A stretch of 64,000 nucleotides of DNA, from contig JAQGOE010000048.1 of NCBI GenBank assembly GCA_028293725.1, positions 26,923-90,922 of the forward strand, given 5' to 3'. The translations under genes and the position numbers were made by a program. Below the pieces are notes generated by a model, which was not told the DNA's origin, searched no databases, and saw nothing but the letters and a program-made list of their open reading frames with translations. This document shows, piece by piece, positions 46,866 to 55,162 of the stretch; the first letter of the stretch is position 1, and every line of letters starts with the position of its first letter. The DNA comes from Gammaproteobacteria bacterium. GTDB taxonomy: Bacteria > Pseudomonadota > Gammaproteobacteria > Steroidobacterales > Steroidobacteraceae.

Positions 46866-47107
46866 CGTTGTTCCCCTAAGGGGAGAATACTATGCACAGT
46901 GTGTCGCACCGGACCGTGATACTTCAATCAAATCAATGTGATGCGACGCATCGTAAAATGCTGGAGCGTGGCTGGAGTTCCACGGTGCGCGGCTCCGTTG
47001 TCAACCTGGCGGTCACGCTTTTCGTTGGGCGATCTGGGGTTTTGGAACACCCGCGGCAAACGGTAGTACAGTAGCCCCGGCCGCAACGGGCGAGAGGTAA
47101 CTTCAGG
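46866..47107. other. Divergent control region
   Basis: The 242-bp gap between the kinase and the DUF3014 gene has no visible gene. It should hold promoters for both divergent genes; TTGGAA (47043) and TACAGT (47069) might be a weak pair with a long spacer. Confidence 0.35.
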
Positions 47108-47968
47108 ATGTGGAACAAAGCGAGGGATGCCGAAGAGTCCTTCCGAAACAAGGCGATCTGGTGGTCTGCTGCCGCCGTGGTCGTGGTGATTGTCGGCATC
47201 GCTGCCTACTATCGTTACTCCGCTTCATCCACTGCTCCCGTCAAGGTGGAGGAGCACCGTCCGCCGCCGCCGCCGGCGGTGAAAGCCGATGACGGCGGCA
47301 TCCAGCACCCGATTCCGGGCGCGGGCACGGACACGACGGCCCTGCCGGCGCTCAACCAGAGCGACCAGGTGGTTCGCGATTCATTGGTGGGCTTTGTCGG
47401 TGCGAAGCCGGTCGAGCAGTTCCTGGTGCAGGAAAACATCGTGCGCCACATGGTGGCGACGATCGACAACCTCCCGCGGAAGAAGGTGGCGGTCGATCTG
47501 CGTCCGGTGAAACCGACCCCCGGAGAGACCATCATCGCCAACCAGGGTGACACCACGACGCTCGGCGCCGCGAACTCTGTGCGTTATGCGCCTTTCATCC
47601 ATCTCGTCGAATCGACGGATCCCAAGACGCTTGCAACCGTTTATTTTCACCTCTATCCGTTGTTCCAGCAGTCGTATGAGGACCTCGGTTATCCGGGACG
47701 GTTCTTCAATGACCGGCTGGTCGAGGTGATCGACCACTTGTTGGCGGCACCGGAGCCGCAGGGTCCGATCCAGCTCGTGCAACCGAAGGTGTTCTACCAG
47801 TTTGCGGATCCAAAGCTGGAGGACCTCTCGGCGGGCCAGAAGCTCCTGGTTCGCATGGGGCCGGCTAATGAGCGCGCCCTGAAGGCGAAGCTGCGCGACT
47901 TCCGGACGGAGCTCGTGCAGAGCGGCGCGGGTGGTGGACCCCCGGGCGGTGGCCCGCCGAAGAAATAG
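47108..47968 (+). CDS. DUF3014 domain-containing membrane-anchored protein
   Basis: The 286-residue protein has one membrane anchor at about 18-37 (WWSAAAVVVVIVGIAAYY), a Pro-rich segment (residues 50-58), then the DUF3014 region with VVRDSLVGFVGAKPVEQFL, RHMVATIDNLPRKKVA, YARFIHLVES-like YAPFIHLVES and YFHLYPLFQQSYEDLGYPG. The tail is GGGPPGGGPPKK. Its function is unknown. It leads a three-gene run with the next two genes. Confidence 0.85.
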   Translation: MWNKARDAEESFRNKAIWWSAAAVVVVIVGIAAYYRYSASSTAPVKVEEHRPPPPPAVKADDGGIQHPIPGAGTDTTALPALNQSDQVVRDSLVGFVGAKPVEQFLVQENIVRHMVATIDNLPRKKVAVDLRPVKPTPGETIIANQGDTTTLGAANSVRYAPFIHLVESTDPKTLATVYFHLYPLFQQSYEDLGYPGRFFNDRLVEVIDHLLAAPEPQGPIQLVQPKVFYQFADPKLEDLSAGQKLLVRMGPANERALKAKLRDFRTELVQSGAGGGPPGGGPPKK

Positions 47969-47981
47969 TTTATAAAAAGCA

Positions 47982-48617
47982 ATGGTTCTGCAGGTGAAGG
48001 CAATGAACGACGCCATGATTGGAGCCGAGGCGGATCTCGCCAAGCCGCTCGAATACCTGAGGTCTGTCCTCATTCCGAGCGAGACACTCGAAGCCTGGGC
48101 TATCCAGCGTCGCATCTTTTCCCTGTCCCACCGGCGGCTGCTGATCGCGGCAACGAGCGGCCGGTTGATTCAGCTCACCCGCAAGCTTCTGGGTGGATTC
48201 GACGTATCGGACATCCGCTGGCAGGACCTGGAGGAAGTGACGCTGCGTGTAGGTATGTTGGGAGCGGATCTGCTGGTGCGCGCGGGCCGCGCCACCGACC
48301 TCGCGTCTCAGGGCAGTCAGGGCTCGCAGCGCCTCGAATTCCAGGGGCTGCGCAAAGAGCAGGCGCAAGCGGTCTATCGCATCTGCCAGGCGCAGGATCA
48401 GGCCTGGCGCGAGAAGCGCCGGGTGCGCGAGCTGGAGGAACTGCGCGCCCGTTCCGGTGGAATCCAGGTGTCGGGGGCGGGCGGTTATGCGCCTGCCGGA
48501 ACGACCGGTCAGTCGGATGCCGTGCGCCGGCTGCAGGAAGCGAAACAGATGCTCGACGGAAAACTCATTACCGACTCGGAGTACGAAGCGATCAAGGCGA
48601 AGATCGTTTCTTCGTGA
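47982..48617 (+). CDS. PH-like/SHOCT domain protein
   Basis: The 211-residue protein has an N-terminal bacterial PH-like region (FSLSHRRLLIAATSGRLIQLTRKLLGGF, residues about 45-110), an Arg/Glu-rich helix and a C-terminal SHOCT-type helix pair (RLQEAKQMLDGKLITDSEYEAIKAKI). ATG 48003 is an alternative start. SHOCT motifs often join lipid or protein oligomer contacts. Its stop overlaps the next GTG, so the genes are coupled. Confidence 0.72.
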   Translation: MVLQVKAMNDAMIGAEADLAKPLEYLRSVLIPSETLEAWAIQRRIFSLSHRRLLIAATSGRLIQLTRKLLGGFDVSDIRWQDLEEVTLRVGMLGADLLVRAGRATDLASQGSQGSQRLEFQGLRKEQAQAVYRICQAQDQAWREKRRVRELEELRARSGGIQVSGAGGYAPAGTTGQSDAVRRLQEAKQMLDGKLITDSEYEAIKAKIVSS

Positions 48618-49318
48618 CTCGGCTGCTGTTTGCTGTCATTGCCGCCGCGGGCCTGCTCGCCGCTTGCGGCCGCGGTGAGCCGGAGTCGCACCACGGCTGG
48701 GTGTTGCATTCGCAGGTCCGATTCTTTGCCGCCGACTTGCAGGTGGCGCGCGACCCGCTGCCGCGCAACTCTTTCCGGCTCTTCTTTCCCTACATCGCCG
48801 GGGACCTGTATGGGCCCGCGACGACCGGCGATTTCATTCACCCGGTGATCAACCCGGACCTGTCTTTCGACATCGATTTCAGTCGTGTCCAACAGGACCT
48901 CACCCGGTCGCTGCAGCCTACAGAGTTCAGCCTCGACTATTTGAGGATCGAGCCGCCAGGTGCGCGCCTTGCGCGCCTCGCGCCGTTGGCGCTGCAGCCG
49001 GATGGTATCGAGCAGGTGGCCACGACCGATTGGATCGACGCCGCCACGAATGAGCGGTTGATGTTGGTCTACGTGGATCGACCTGCGCGCATTACGGGTG
49101 CCCTGGTGCGCGATGGCTATACTATCCGCTATAACGTCCGCGCCGCAGCGGCCGGTTACATATGGATCGCTCGTCGAAAAACCGAGGATGGCGAGCAGAT
49201 GTATACCGAGGTCGAGAAGCCGGAGCGTGTGATTCTGGCGCTCACGGTTCCGGGGCCAGCTCCTAGCACCCCCCAGAAAGTTGTTTTACGAGCTCTTACA
49301 GGTACTCCCACCCTGTGA
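48614..49318 (+). CDS. Putative lipoprotein of unknown function
   Basis: The 234-residue protein starts at GTG overlapping the stop of the previous gene. It has a lipoprotein signal with lipobox LLAAC (cysteine near residue 18). The mature part has no recognised domain; it includes FRLFFPYIAGDLYGP and YTEVEKPERVILALTVP. It probably sits in the envelope with the DUF3014 protein. No function can be assigned. Confidence 0.75.
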   Translation: MTRLLFAVIAAAGLLAACGRGEPESHHGWVLHSQVRFFAADLQVARDPLPRNSFRLFFPYIAGDLYGPATTGDFIHPVINPDLSFDIDFSRVQQDLTRSLQPTEFSLDYLRIEPPGARLARLAPLALQPDGIEQVATTDWIDAATNERLMLVYVDRPARITGALVRDGYTIRYNVRAAAAGYIWIARRKTEDGEQMYTEVEKPERVILALTVPGPAPSTPQKVVLRALTGTPTL

Positions 49319-49433
49319 AAAACGCTTCGCGCACCAGCGTAGTGCGTTGCACAAGCGACCCGCGAGTTTAATCACCGATTATGCACAAGTAATCCACAGG
49401 CGTTCCACAGCCGGGTCGCGTTATGCTCGGGGC

Positions 49434-49685
49434 ATGGCATTGAGATTCCCGAGAAGAAGAGGGCCCGACGCGGAACCCGCGGTCCTGGGCACGTATACCT
49501 TCCCGAGTCGTACCGTGCGGGTCCTGCAGACACAGGACGAGCGCATCCAATGGACCTGTGACTGCGAGAAGTTTCGTCGGCAGACGGCGCAGCGCGAGCC
49601 CCTGTGGTGCAAGCACATTGCCAAGGCAGCCGCGCGCCGTTCCATCGAGCGCCTCACCCGCCGGGTCGCAGTCCAGCGCGGCTGA
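49434..49685 (+). CDS. Small SWIM zinc-finger-like protein
   Basis: The 83-residue protein from ATG 49434 contains WTCDCEKFRR...LWCKH, the CxCx(n)CxH pattern of a SWIM zinc finger (residues about 40-60), flanked by Arg-rich ends. SWIM domains bind DNA or proteins. The frame extends upstream, but the ribosome site and codon use favour the ATG. It is a free-standing short gene with unknown role. Confidence 0.65.
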   Translation: MALRFPRRRGPDAEPAVLGTYTFPSRTVRVLQTQDERIQWTCDCEKFRRQTAQREPLWCKHIAKAAARRSIERLTRRVAVQRG

Positions 49686-49782
49686 AGAGCGCTGTAGGAC
49701 TCCCGCGCCAACTTATGGCACGGTGTCTGATACAACCCCATCGCGATGAGTTGGATCGTTACGGGATGATTCCCTCGTCGAC

Positions 49783-50136
49783 TCAGTACTGATTATACTT
49801 CCTGGCGCTGCCGCGCACTTTCTCCACCGGGTAGCGCTGTTCGTTGGCCGCGATTTTCGCCGTGGCCGCGTCCAGCAGGTCAAATCCCAACTTGTCGGCG
49901 AGGCGCACGAGATAGATCAATACATCGGCGGCCTCGGCGCGGATGCGGGCGAGTTGCTCCGCGTTGGGGGCACTGCTCTGTGCCGCCGTCAGCCACTGGA
50001 ATTCAGCGGCGAGCTCGCCGGCCTCGGCGACCAGCGCCGTGGCGAGGTTTTTCGGTGTGTGAAACTGTTCCCAGTCGCGTTCGGCCGCGAACTGCCGCAG
50101 GCGCCGCGACAAGTCTTGCAGTGATGTTGAATTCAT
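49783..50136 (-). CDS. MazG-like nucleotide pyrophosphohydrolase (RS21-C6/dCTPP type)
   Basis: The 117-residue protein is read from ATG 50136 (MNSTSLQDLSRRLRQF). The catalytic helices carry HTPKNLATALVAEAGELAAEFQW (the EAGEL..EF acidic pattern) and EAADVLIYLVRLADKLG with the second acidic pair. It hydrolyses noncanonical (d)NTPs to monophosphates, protecting the nucleotide pool. The longer open frame upstream lacks support. Confidence 0.85.
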   Translation of the reverse strand: MNSTSLQDLSRRLRQFAAERDWEQFHTPKNLATALVAEAGELAAEFQWLTAAQSSAPNAEQLARIRAEAADVLIYLVRLADKLGFDLLDAATAKIAANEQRYPVEKVRGSARKYNQY

Positions 50137-50379
50137 GGTTTGCCAGGGTCCGGATTTGACGCCAGCCAAGGATACCGCGAAGGTTGGCCGAAATAACACT
50201 CTGTTGGTAAGGTCGCGCCGTCGGGTTGGGTCAACGGATTCAGCCGTCATTCAGGTTGGCGGACTGTTTTGTTCCCGCGCACTGCCTGGAGCGCCTCCTG
50301 CGGCACAGGGCCCGAAAATTGCGACGCTTCCGATACGTGGCCGGGCGTTTTCGGGGACCGGCACGCAAAGGAGCTCTAA

Positions 50380-50802
50380 ATGATCCGATTACGCTTCAAT
50401 TCGTTGGCCGGGACGGACCCTGCGACCGTGGGACCCGCGCCGTACTTCAGGATTGAAGGCCCACTGTTGCAAAAGGGGCCGGACCATAGCGTGGTCGGCC
50501 GTTACTTCGATCATCACTGGGAGTTGGGCGAGCGGTTCGTGTCGAGTTATGAATGCATCGAGGCGGCGTGCCTGCAGTTTGTGGGGCCGTCCGGCGCGAC
50601 CTCCGAGATCTTCGGCCCTTTCCAACAGGTGCGCTTTCCCAATGGCTCCTGTTACGCCGATCGTACGCTGTTCGCGGAGTTTGTCGAAGAGCAGGGCGCC
50701 GCGGGGCGCCGCGCCGCAGACCTGCAGGGGCACCATGGCCAATGGATGCATCGCGCCACCCTGACGTGCTGGCCGATGCTGGTGATCAGCCCCGAGGCTT
50801 AG
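50380..50802 (+). CDS. Hypothetical protein
   Basis: The 140-residue protein follows a good ribosome site (AAAGGAGCTCTAA then ATG). It is compact, with few charged clusters, no signal peptide and no membrane segment, and contains FRIEGPLLQKGP and GPFQQVRFPNGSCYADRTLFAEF. I do not recognise a family. Its stop is two bases from the convergent response regulator. Codon use matches its neighbours. Confidence 0.75.
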   Translation: MIRLRFNSLAGTDPATVGPAPYFRIEGPLLQKGPDHSVVGRYFDHHWELGERFVSSYECIEAACLQFVGPSGATSEIFGPFQQVRFPNGSCYADRTLFAEFVEEQGAAGRRAADLQGHHGQWMHRATLTCWPMLVISPEA

Positions 50803-50804
50803 GA

Positions 50805-51440
50805 TCAAGCCTCGATGAGGCCATGCCGGATCGCGAGTAGGGTGAGCTCCGATTGATTCGATACGCCGAGCTTTTGTTTGATGTTGTAAAGATGGGTGCC
50901 GACCGTGGAGGAAGACAGCTTCAGGTCGTCAGCGATGCGCTGCACGCTGGCACCCCCGGCGAGACGCACGAAAACCTCGAATTCGCGCTCCGAGAGGCGC
51001 TCGACGGGGGATTTCGCGGCGCCTTCGATCTCGGCAAGCGCGAGTTTTTGCGCGAGGCTTACGTCAATATAACGCCGGTTCGCGGCCACCGTTGCCACTG
51101 CGTCGAAGAGCGCTTCGGGGGCGCTGCGCTTGGAAAGGAAGCCGAGCGCTCCCTCGCGAAAGGCGCGCCGCGCATGCATCGGATCGTCGTGCGCCGAAAG
51201 TGCAAGGACTCGCGCTTGCGGATGATGTGCCCGAATGCGCTTCAACGCTTCGAGGCCACCCATTCCCGGCATTGCGATGTCCATGACCAGGACGTCGGGA
51301 GTGAGTTCGTCGTATCGCTGGCAGGCGGCTTCGCCCGACTCGGCCTCACCGATCACTTCGACCTCTGCGTGCGACTGCAGGAGTAGGCGAAATCCGGTGC
51401 GGACTACCGCGTGGTCATCAACGAGCAGGACGCGGATCAT
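50805..51440 (-). CDS. NarL/LuxR-family response regulator
   Basis: The 211-residue protein has a receiver domain with VDDHAVVRTG and the acceptor Asp in VLVMDIAMPG near residue 54, the conserved Ser/Lys in ALSAHDD and FLSKRS, and a C-terminal LuxR-type helix-turn-helix with LSEREFEVFVRLAGG, SSSTVGTHLYNIKQKLG. It overlaps the kinase stop by 4 bp, so it is its partner. The pair is divergent from pqqA, which suggests control of PQQ or an associated oxidation pathway; this is inference. Confidence 0.9.
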   Translation of the reverse strand: MIRVLLVDDHAVVRTGFRLLLQSHAEVEVIGEAESGEAACQRYDELTPDVLVMDIAMPGMGGLEALKRIRAHHPQARVLALSAHDDPMHARRAFREGALGFLSKRSAPEALFDAVATVAANRRYIDVSLAQKLALAEIEGAAKSPVERLSEREFEVFVRLAGGASVQRIADDLKLSSSTVGTHLYNIKQKLGVSNQSELTLLAIRHGLIEA

Positions 51441-52804
51441 GTTCCCACCGCCATTGGGGTTTTTGTTGCGATGAGTGGGATTTCCGCGGTGAGACTGACG
51501 CCGTGGGGGAGGCGGTTGGTGACTGTGAGATGACCGCCTAAGTGTTCGACGCGCTCGGTCAGGCCGCGTAGGCCGAAGTGCCCCGGGCGGGACCAGGTGG
51601 CCGGGATGCCGACACCGTCGTCTGTTACGGTAACGAGCATCGACTGCGGGCGGCTTTCCAGATTGATTTCGATGTTTGTCGCCTGTGCGTGTCTGAGCGC
51701 GTTGATCAACCCTTCTTGCACGACACGGTAGGCCGCGAGGGTCACGCTCGGTCCCAGATCTGACGGGAGATCATGGCGGAGGGACAATGTGACTCCAGGG
51801 TTGCGACGTTGCCAGTCACGGACCAGGTTTTCCAGTGTCTCGGCGAGTCCCAGGGTGTCCAGCGACACTGGCATCAGCCTCGGTATGAGTCCGTGCATGG
51901 CGTCGTAAAGCCGAGCCGCTTCCTCCGCGATGAGGCGCGCGGCGTCACTCATTGGCGGTTGCGTCGATTGTGTGGCGACGGCCAACGCGAGGCTGCGAAT
52001 CGCGGTGACCGATTGTCCGAACTCATCATGCAACTCGTGTGCGATGAGTCGCCGCTCTTCCTCCACTCGCTGCTCGACGAGCAGGGACATTTCGCGACGT
52101 TCTTCGAGGCGGGTTTCTGCCTCGCGCGCCTTGCGTTCGGCCTGAACGTTGTCTTCAACGCCCTGCGCCATATGATTGAACGCCGTACCGATGGCACTGG
52201 CCTCCATTCCGGGCAGCGGCGGCAGACGGAATGTCAGTTCGCCGCGTTGGATCCGCCTCAGCCCATCAGCAATCGCGGGAAACGGCGCGAGCGCGCGCTC
52301 GACCGACCAGAAGGCGAGCCCATTGACTACCACTAACATGACGACCGCGATCGTCAGCAACTCGGTGATGTCGCCCCAGGCATCGAGTATGGCGCGCGAG
52401 GCCTGCGCCTCGACGACCAACTGCGCGCCACCGGGGAGCGGAAACGTGTGTCTGGCGGTTTGCGGTGAGATGAGATGCGCGAACCAGGCGGGCGCCTCGT
52501 GGCCTGCCTTGTAGGTGGCCGGTGGCGAGGTGTACAGGATCTCGCCGGCTGGCGTGCGCAGAATGATGTCGTTGGCGCGGATATGTCCGAGTTGCTGCAG
52601 GAATTGCAGCACGACCTCGGTGCCTCCGGCACGGGAATAGATGACGGCGAGCCTGCCGAGGAGTTGGGAGGCGACACCGTTTGCGGCCTCGATTTCCTCT
52701 CGCACGGAGGTGCGGGTGCTCTGGATCTCTTCGGCCAGTAGCACGGCCACGAACACGGCCGTCAGGCCGGCCACGACGAGGTTCAGGCGGGTGCGCAGCT
52801 TCAT
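51437..52804 (-). CDS. NarX/UhpB-type sensor histidine kinase
   Basis: The 455-residue protein has two membrane segments (about 8-26 and 150-170) around a periplasmic domain, a HAMP-like linker (ALAPFPAIADGLRRIQRGELTF), a coiled coil, and a HisKA_3 H-box LIAHELHDEFGQSV near residue 253. The ATPase part has VTDDGVGIP and GHFGLRGLTERVEHLGG. It is the partner of the overlapping NarL-type regulator. Confidence 0.92.
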   Translation of the reverse strand: MKLRTRLNLVVAGLTAVFVAVLLAEEIQSTRTSVREEIEAANGVASQLLGRLAVIYSRAGGTEVVLQFLQQLGHIRANDIILRTPAGEILYTSPPATYKAGHEAPAWFAHLISPQTARHTFPLPGGAQLVVEAQASRAILDAWGDITELLTIAVVMLVVVNGLAFWSVERALAPFPAIADGLRRIQRGELTFRLPPLPGMEASAIGTAFNHMAQGVEDNVQAERKAREAETRLEERREMSLLVEQRVEEERRLIAHELHDEFGQSVTAIRSLALAVATQSTQPPMSDAARLIAEEAARLYDAMHGLIPRLMPVSLDTLGLAETLENLVRDWQRRNPGVTLSLRHDLPSDLGPSVTLAAYRVVQEGLINALRHAQATNIEINLESRPQSMLVTVTDDGVGIPATWSRPGHFGLRGLTERVEHLGGHLTVTNRLPHGVSLTAEIPLIATKTPMAVGT

Positions 52805-53026
52805 GGGGCTTGATGGTAGCGCAAGGGACCGCGCGGGTTCGGCTCGCTGCGCGCGCAGGTGCGCTCTCGCGGCGGCATAGGAAGCTTTGAGGCCCTCAGG
52901 GTGGCATCATGAAAATCATGACCCCACTTTCATGATCGGCCGGATTCGAACGCTGGCGCGGTGCGGAAGGATGGGGGTGCCCCTTCCCACATGGGTTCGG
53001 GCGTTTACTGCATCAGGAGCATCGTT
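52805..53026. other. Divergent control region of the two-component pair and the pqq operon
   Basis: The 222-bp gap has no gene. It contains the inverted repeat at 52906-52936 and, just before pqqA, the ribosome site CAGGAGC. This is the only place for the pqq promoter before pqqA. Confidence 0.5.
52906..52936. promoter_or_regulatory. Inverted repeat upstream of pqqA, candidate operator
   Basis: ATCATGAAA (52906-52914) and its exact complement TTTCATGAT (52928-52936) are separated by 13 bp, with a further ATCATG inside the spacer. It lies about 90 bp before the pqqA ATG and about 100 bp before the kinase start. Such a dyad is typical of a regulator binding site; the divergent NarL-type regulator is the natural candidate. 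It may also form a weak hairpin. Confidence 0.45.
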
Positions 53027-53101
53027 ATGAAATGGGAAACTCCGCAAGCCACTGATTTCCGGTTCGGTATGGAAATCACGATGTACATCGCCAAGCGCTG
53101 A
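53027..53101 (+). CDS. pqqA: PQQ precursor peptide PqqA
   Basis: The 24-residue peptide begins MKWETPQATDFRFGMEITMY and ends IAKR. It contains the conserved glutamate and tyrosine separated by three residues (Glu16 and Tyr20), which become the carbon skeleton of pyrroloquinoline quinone. CAGGAGC lies at a proper distance before ATG. The gene starts the pqq operon and is separated from pqqB by a hairpin region. Confidence 0.96.
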   Translation: MKWETPQATDFRFGMEITMYIAKR

Positions 53102-53118
53102 GGCGTATGGGGTGAGGA

Positions 53119-53162
53119 GCCTGGCCGGCTGAGGCGGACGGTGTCGCTTGAGCCGGCCGGGC
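53119..53162 (+). other. Hairpin between pqqA and pqqB
   Basis: GCCTGGCCGGCT (53119-53130) pairs with AGCCGGCCGGGC (53151-53162) with one G-T pair. It has no T-run, so it is more likely an mRNA stability or processing element that keeps pqqA message in excess over the downstream genes than a terminator. The rest of the pqqA-pqqB gap holds no gene. Confidence 0.5.
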
Positions 53163-53274
53163 TCTGAGCCTGCACGGTAGTGAGGCCCGCGTCGGTTGTG
53201 AGGCCACCGGCGGCGGTGAGGCTTACAGCCAGGACGCGCATGAGCCGTCCGGCCCCCCGCGCCGAGCATCTCCT

Positions 53275-54192
53275 TTGAAAATTCGAGTATTAGGTTCCGC
53301 GGCGGGCGGTGGCTTTCCACAGTGGAATTGCAACTGCCGCAATTGTGCCGGGGTCCGTAGTGGCTCTCTCCATACGCGAGCTCGCACACAATCTTCTATT
53401 GCCGTAACGGGCGACGCCAGCAGTGCGTGGGCGTTGGTGAATGCGTCGCCGGACATCCTGACCCAGTTACAGGCGAATCCTGTACTACAACCCGCGCGCA
53501 CCATTCGCGATACCGCCATCGTCGGCATCGTTCTTTGCGACGGGCAGGTCGATCATACGACCGGCCTCTACATGTTGAGAGAGGCCACCCGGCCGTGGCC
53601 TCTGTGGTGCACAGACAGCGCATACGCCGACCTGACACGCGGCAACCCGATCCTGCAGGTTCTCTCGCACTACTGCGGCATCGATCGCCGCAGGATCGAT
53701 CTCAATGATGATTTCAGAGTCGACGGTGTGACGGGTGTCAGGTGGCGCGGACTTCCCGTCGCCAGCAAACCGGCGCCGTATTCGCCGAACCGGGAGTCGC
53801 CGGTGCCCGGGGACAATGTCGCGCTCGTGTTGACGAGCGAAAGCCGCAGGGCGAGCGTCCTGTACGCTCCCGGGTTGGGAGCCATGGAGGACTCTGTCTG
53901 GGAGGCGATGCAAGCCGCCAATTGCGTGTTAGTGGACGGCACATTCTGGACCGACGACGAGATGATCCGGCTCGGGTTATCGCGTAAGCGGGCGCGTGAC
54001 ATCGGCCACCTGCCGCAAAGTGGCGCGGGCGGCATGCTCGAGTGGCTGGAGAAGCTGCCTTCGAGCACACGCAAGATCCTGATTCATATCAATAACACCA
54101 ATCCCATACTGGATGAGACCTCGGTCGAGCGCGCGGAGCTACGCCGTCGTGGGATCGAAGTCGCGTGGGATGGGATGGAGATCGTCCTGTGA
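53275..54192 (+). CDS. pqqB: Coenzyme PQQ synthesis protein PqqB
   Basis: The 305-residue protein is read from TTG 53275 ([20 protein letters not shown]). It has the metallo-beta-lactamase-like fold and the Cys-rich NCNCRNC stretch near residue 20, [23 protein letters not shown] in the middle and the [11 protein letters not shown] region with ligands. It is an iron enzyme reported to hydroxylate the tyrosine of the cross-linked intermediate. Its stop overlaps the pqqC GTG by 4 bp. Confidence 0.94.
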   Translation: MKIRVLGSAAGGGFPQWNCNCRNCAGVRSGSLHTRARTQSSIAVTGDASSAWALVNASPDILTQLQANPVLQPARTIRDTAIVGIVLCDGQVDHTTGLYMLREATRPWPLWCTDSAYADLTRGNPILQVLSHYCGIDRRRIDLNDDFRVDGVTGVRWRGLPVASKPAPYSPNRESPVPGDNVALVLTSESRRASVLYAPGLGAMEDSVWEAMQAANCVLVDGTFWTDDEMIRLGLSRKRARDIGHLPQSGAGGMLEWLEKLPSSTRKILIHINNTNPILDETSVERAELRRRGIEVAWDGMEIVL

Positions 54193-54887
54193 GCGAAGCT
54201 CCCTGGTCCGCGGCGGAATTCGAGCAGCGGCTGCGCGACAAGGGGCGCGCATACCATATCCATCATCCGTTCAACGTGATGTTGAATACCGGGCGGGCGG
54301 AGCCCGAGCAGATCCGGGGTTGGGTGGCGAACCGGTTCTATTACCAGGTCAGCATTCCGGTCAAGGATGCCGCCATCCTCGCCAATTGCGATGATCGATC
54401 CGTGCGGCGCAATTGGGTGCAGCGGATTCTCGATCACGACGGCTACGGTGATGACCCGGGGGGGATCGAGTCGTGGATTCGCCTGGCGGAGTCCGTCGGG
54501 CTTCGCAGGGATGAGGTGGAGAGTTTCTCGCAACTGTTGCCTGGCGTCCGGTTCGCTGTTGACGCGTACGTAAATTTCGCGCGCCGCGCGCCTTGGCCGG
54601 AGGCGGTCTGCTCGTCGCTGACCGAGTTGTTCGCGCCGGAGATCCACAAACAGCGGCTCGCCGGGTGGCCGGACTACTATCCGTGGATCGACCGGAGCGG
54701 ATTGCACTACTTCCAGAGCCGGGTGAGCCTGGCTCGCCGTGATGTTGAGTTTGGGCTCGCGGTGACGCTCGAGCGCTTCAAGACACGCGCGCAGCAGGAG
54801 CGGGCGCTGGAGATCTTGCAGTTCAAGCTCGATGTGCTCTGGCAGATGAATGATGCGATGGCGCTGCGGTATGGGGTGAAGTCGTGA
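54189..54887 (+). CDS. pqqC: Pyrroloquinoline quinone synthase PqqC
   Basis: The 232-residue protein is read from GTG 54189 ([14 protein letters not shown]). It is helical with [32 protein letters not shown], the substrate-binding part, and active-site histidines in the family positions. It is the cofactor-free oxidase that makes PQQ from AHQQ in the last step. It overlaps both pqqB and pqqD. Confidence 0.95.
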   Translation: MSEAPWSAAEFEQRLRDKGRAYHIHHPFNVMLNTGRAEPEQIRGWVANRFYYQVSIPVKDAAILANCDDRSVRRNWVQRILDHDGYGDDPGGIESWIRLAESVGLRRDEVESFSQLLPGVRFAVDAYVNFARRAPWPEAVCSSLTELFAPEIHKQRLAGWPDYYPWIDRSGLHYFQSRVSLARRDVEFGLAVTLERFKTRAQQERALEILQFKLDVLWQMNDAMALRYGVKS

Positions 54888-55162
54888 GCGACATCAGTGA
54901 GAGCGCGGTCCCGGTGGTTGGTCGCGGTTTCCGGTTGCAGTTCGAGCCGGCGCAGGAGGCGCATGTGCTGTTGTATCCGGAGGGGATGGTCAAGCTCAAC
55001 AACAGCGCGGCGGCGATCATGACCCGGTGCGATGGGGTGCGGACTGTCGCTGATATCGTGGCGGATATCGAGCGGACCTATGAGGTGACGGGGCTGGCCG
55101 GGGATGTTGCGGCCTTTGTGGTGATGGCGCGGGATAACGGGTGGCTGGAGTTGCGGGCGTGA
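54884..55162 (+). CDS. pqqD: PQQ biosynthesis peptide chaperone PqqD
   Basis: The 92-residue protein has [28 protein letters not shown] near the start and a C-terminal DNGWLEL. PqqD binds the PqqA peptide and presents it to PqqE. It overlaps pqqC by 4 bp and the pqqE GTG by 4 bp, so it is translationally coupled. The length matches the family. Confidence 0.95.
   Translation: MSDISESAVPVVGRGFRLQFEPAQEAHVLLYPEGMVKLNNSAAAIMTRCDGVRTVADIVADIERTYEVTGLAGDVAAFVVMARDNGWLELRA

Noticed and set aside
53005..53241. Minus-strand frame beginning like a signal peptide, antisense to pqqA
   Set aside because: It covers the pqqA gene and hairpin in antisense, has no ribosome site and no similarity beyond the start.
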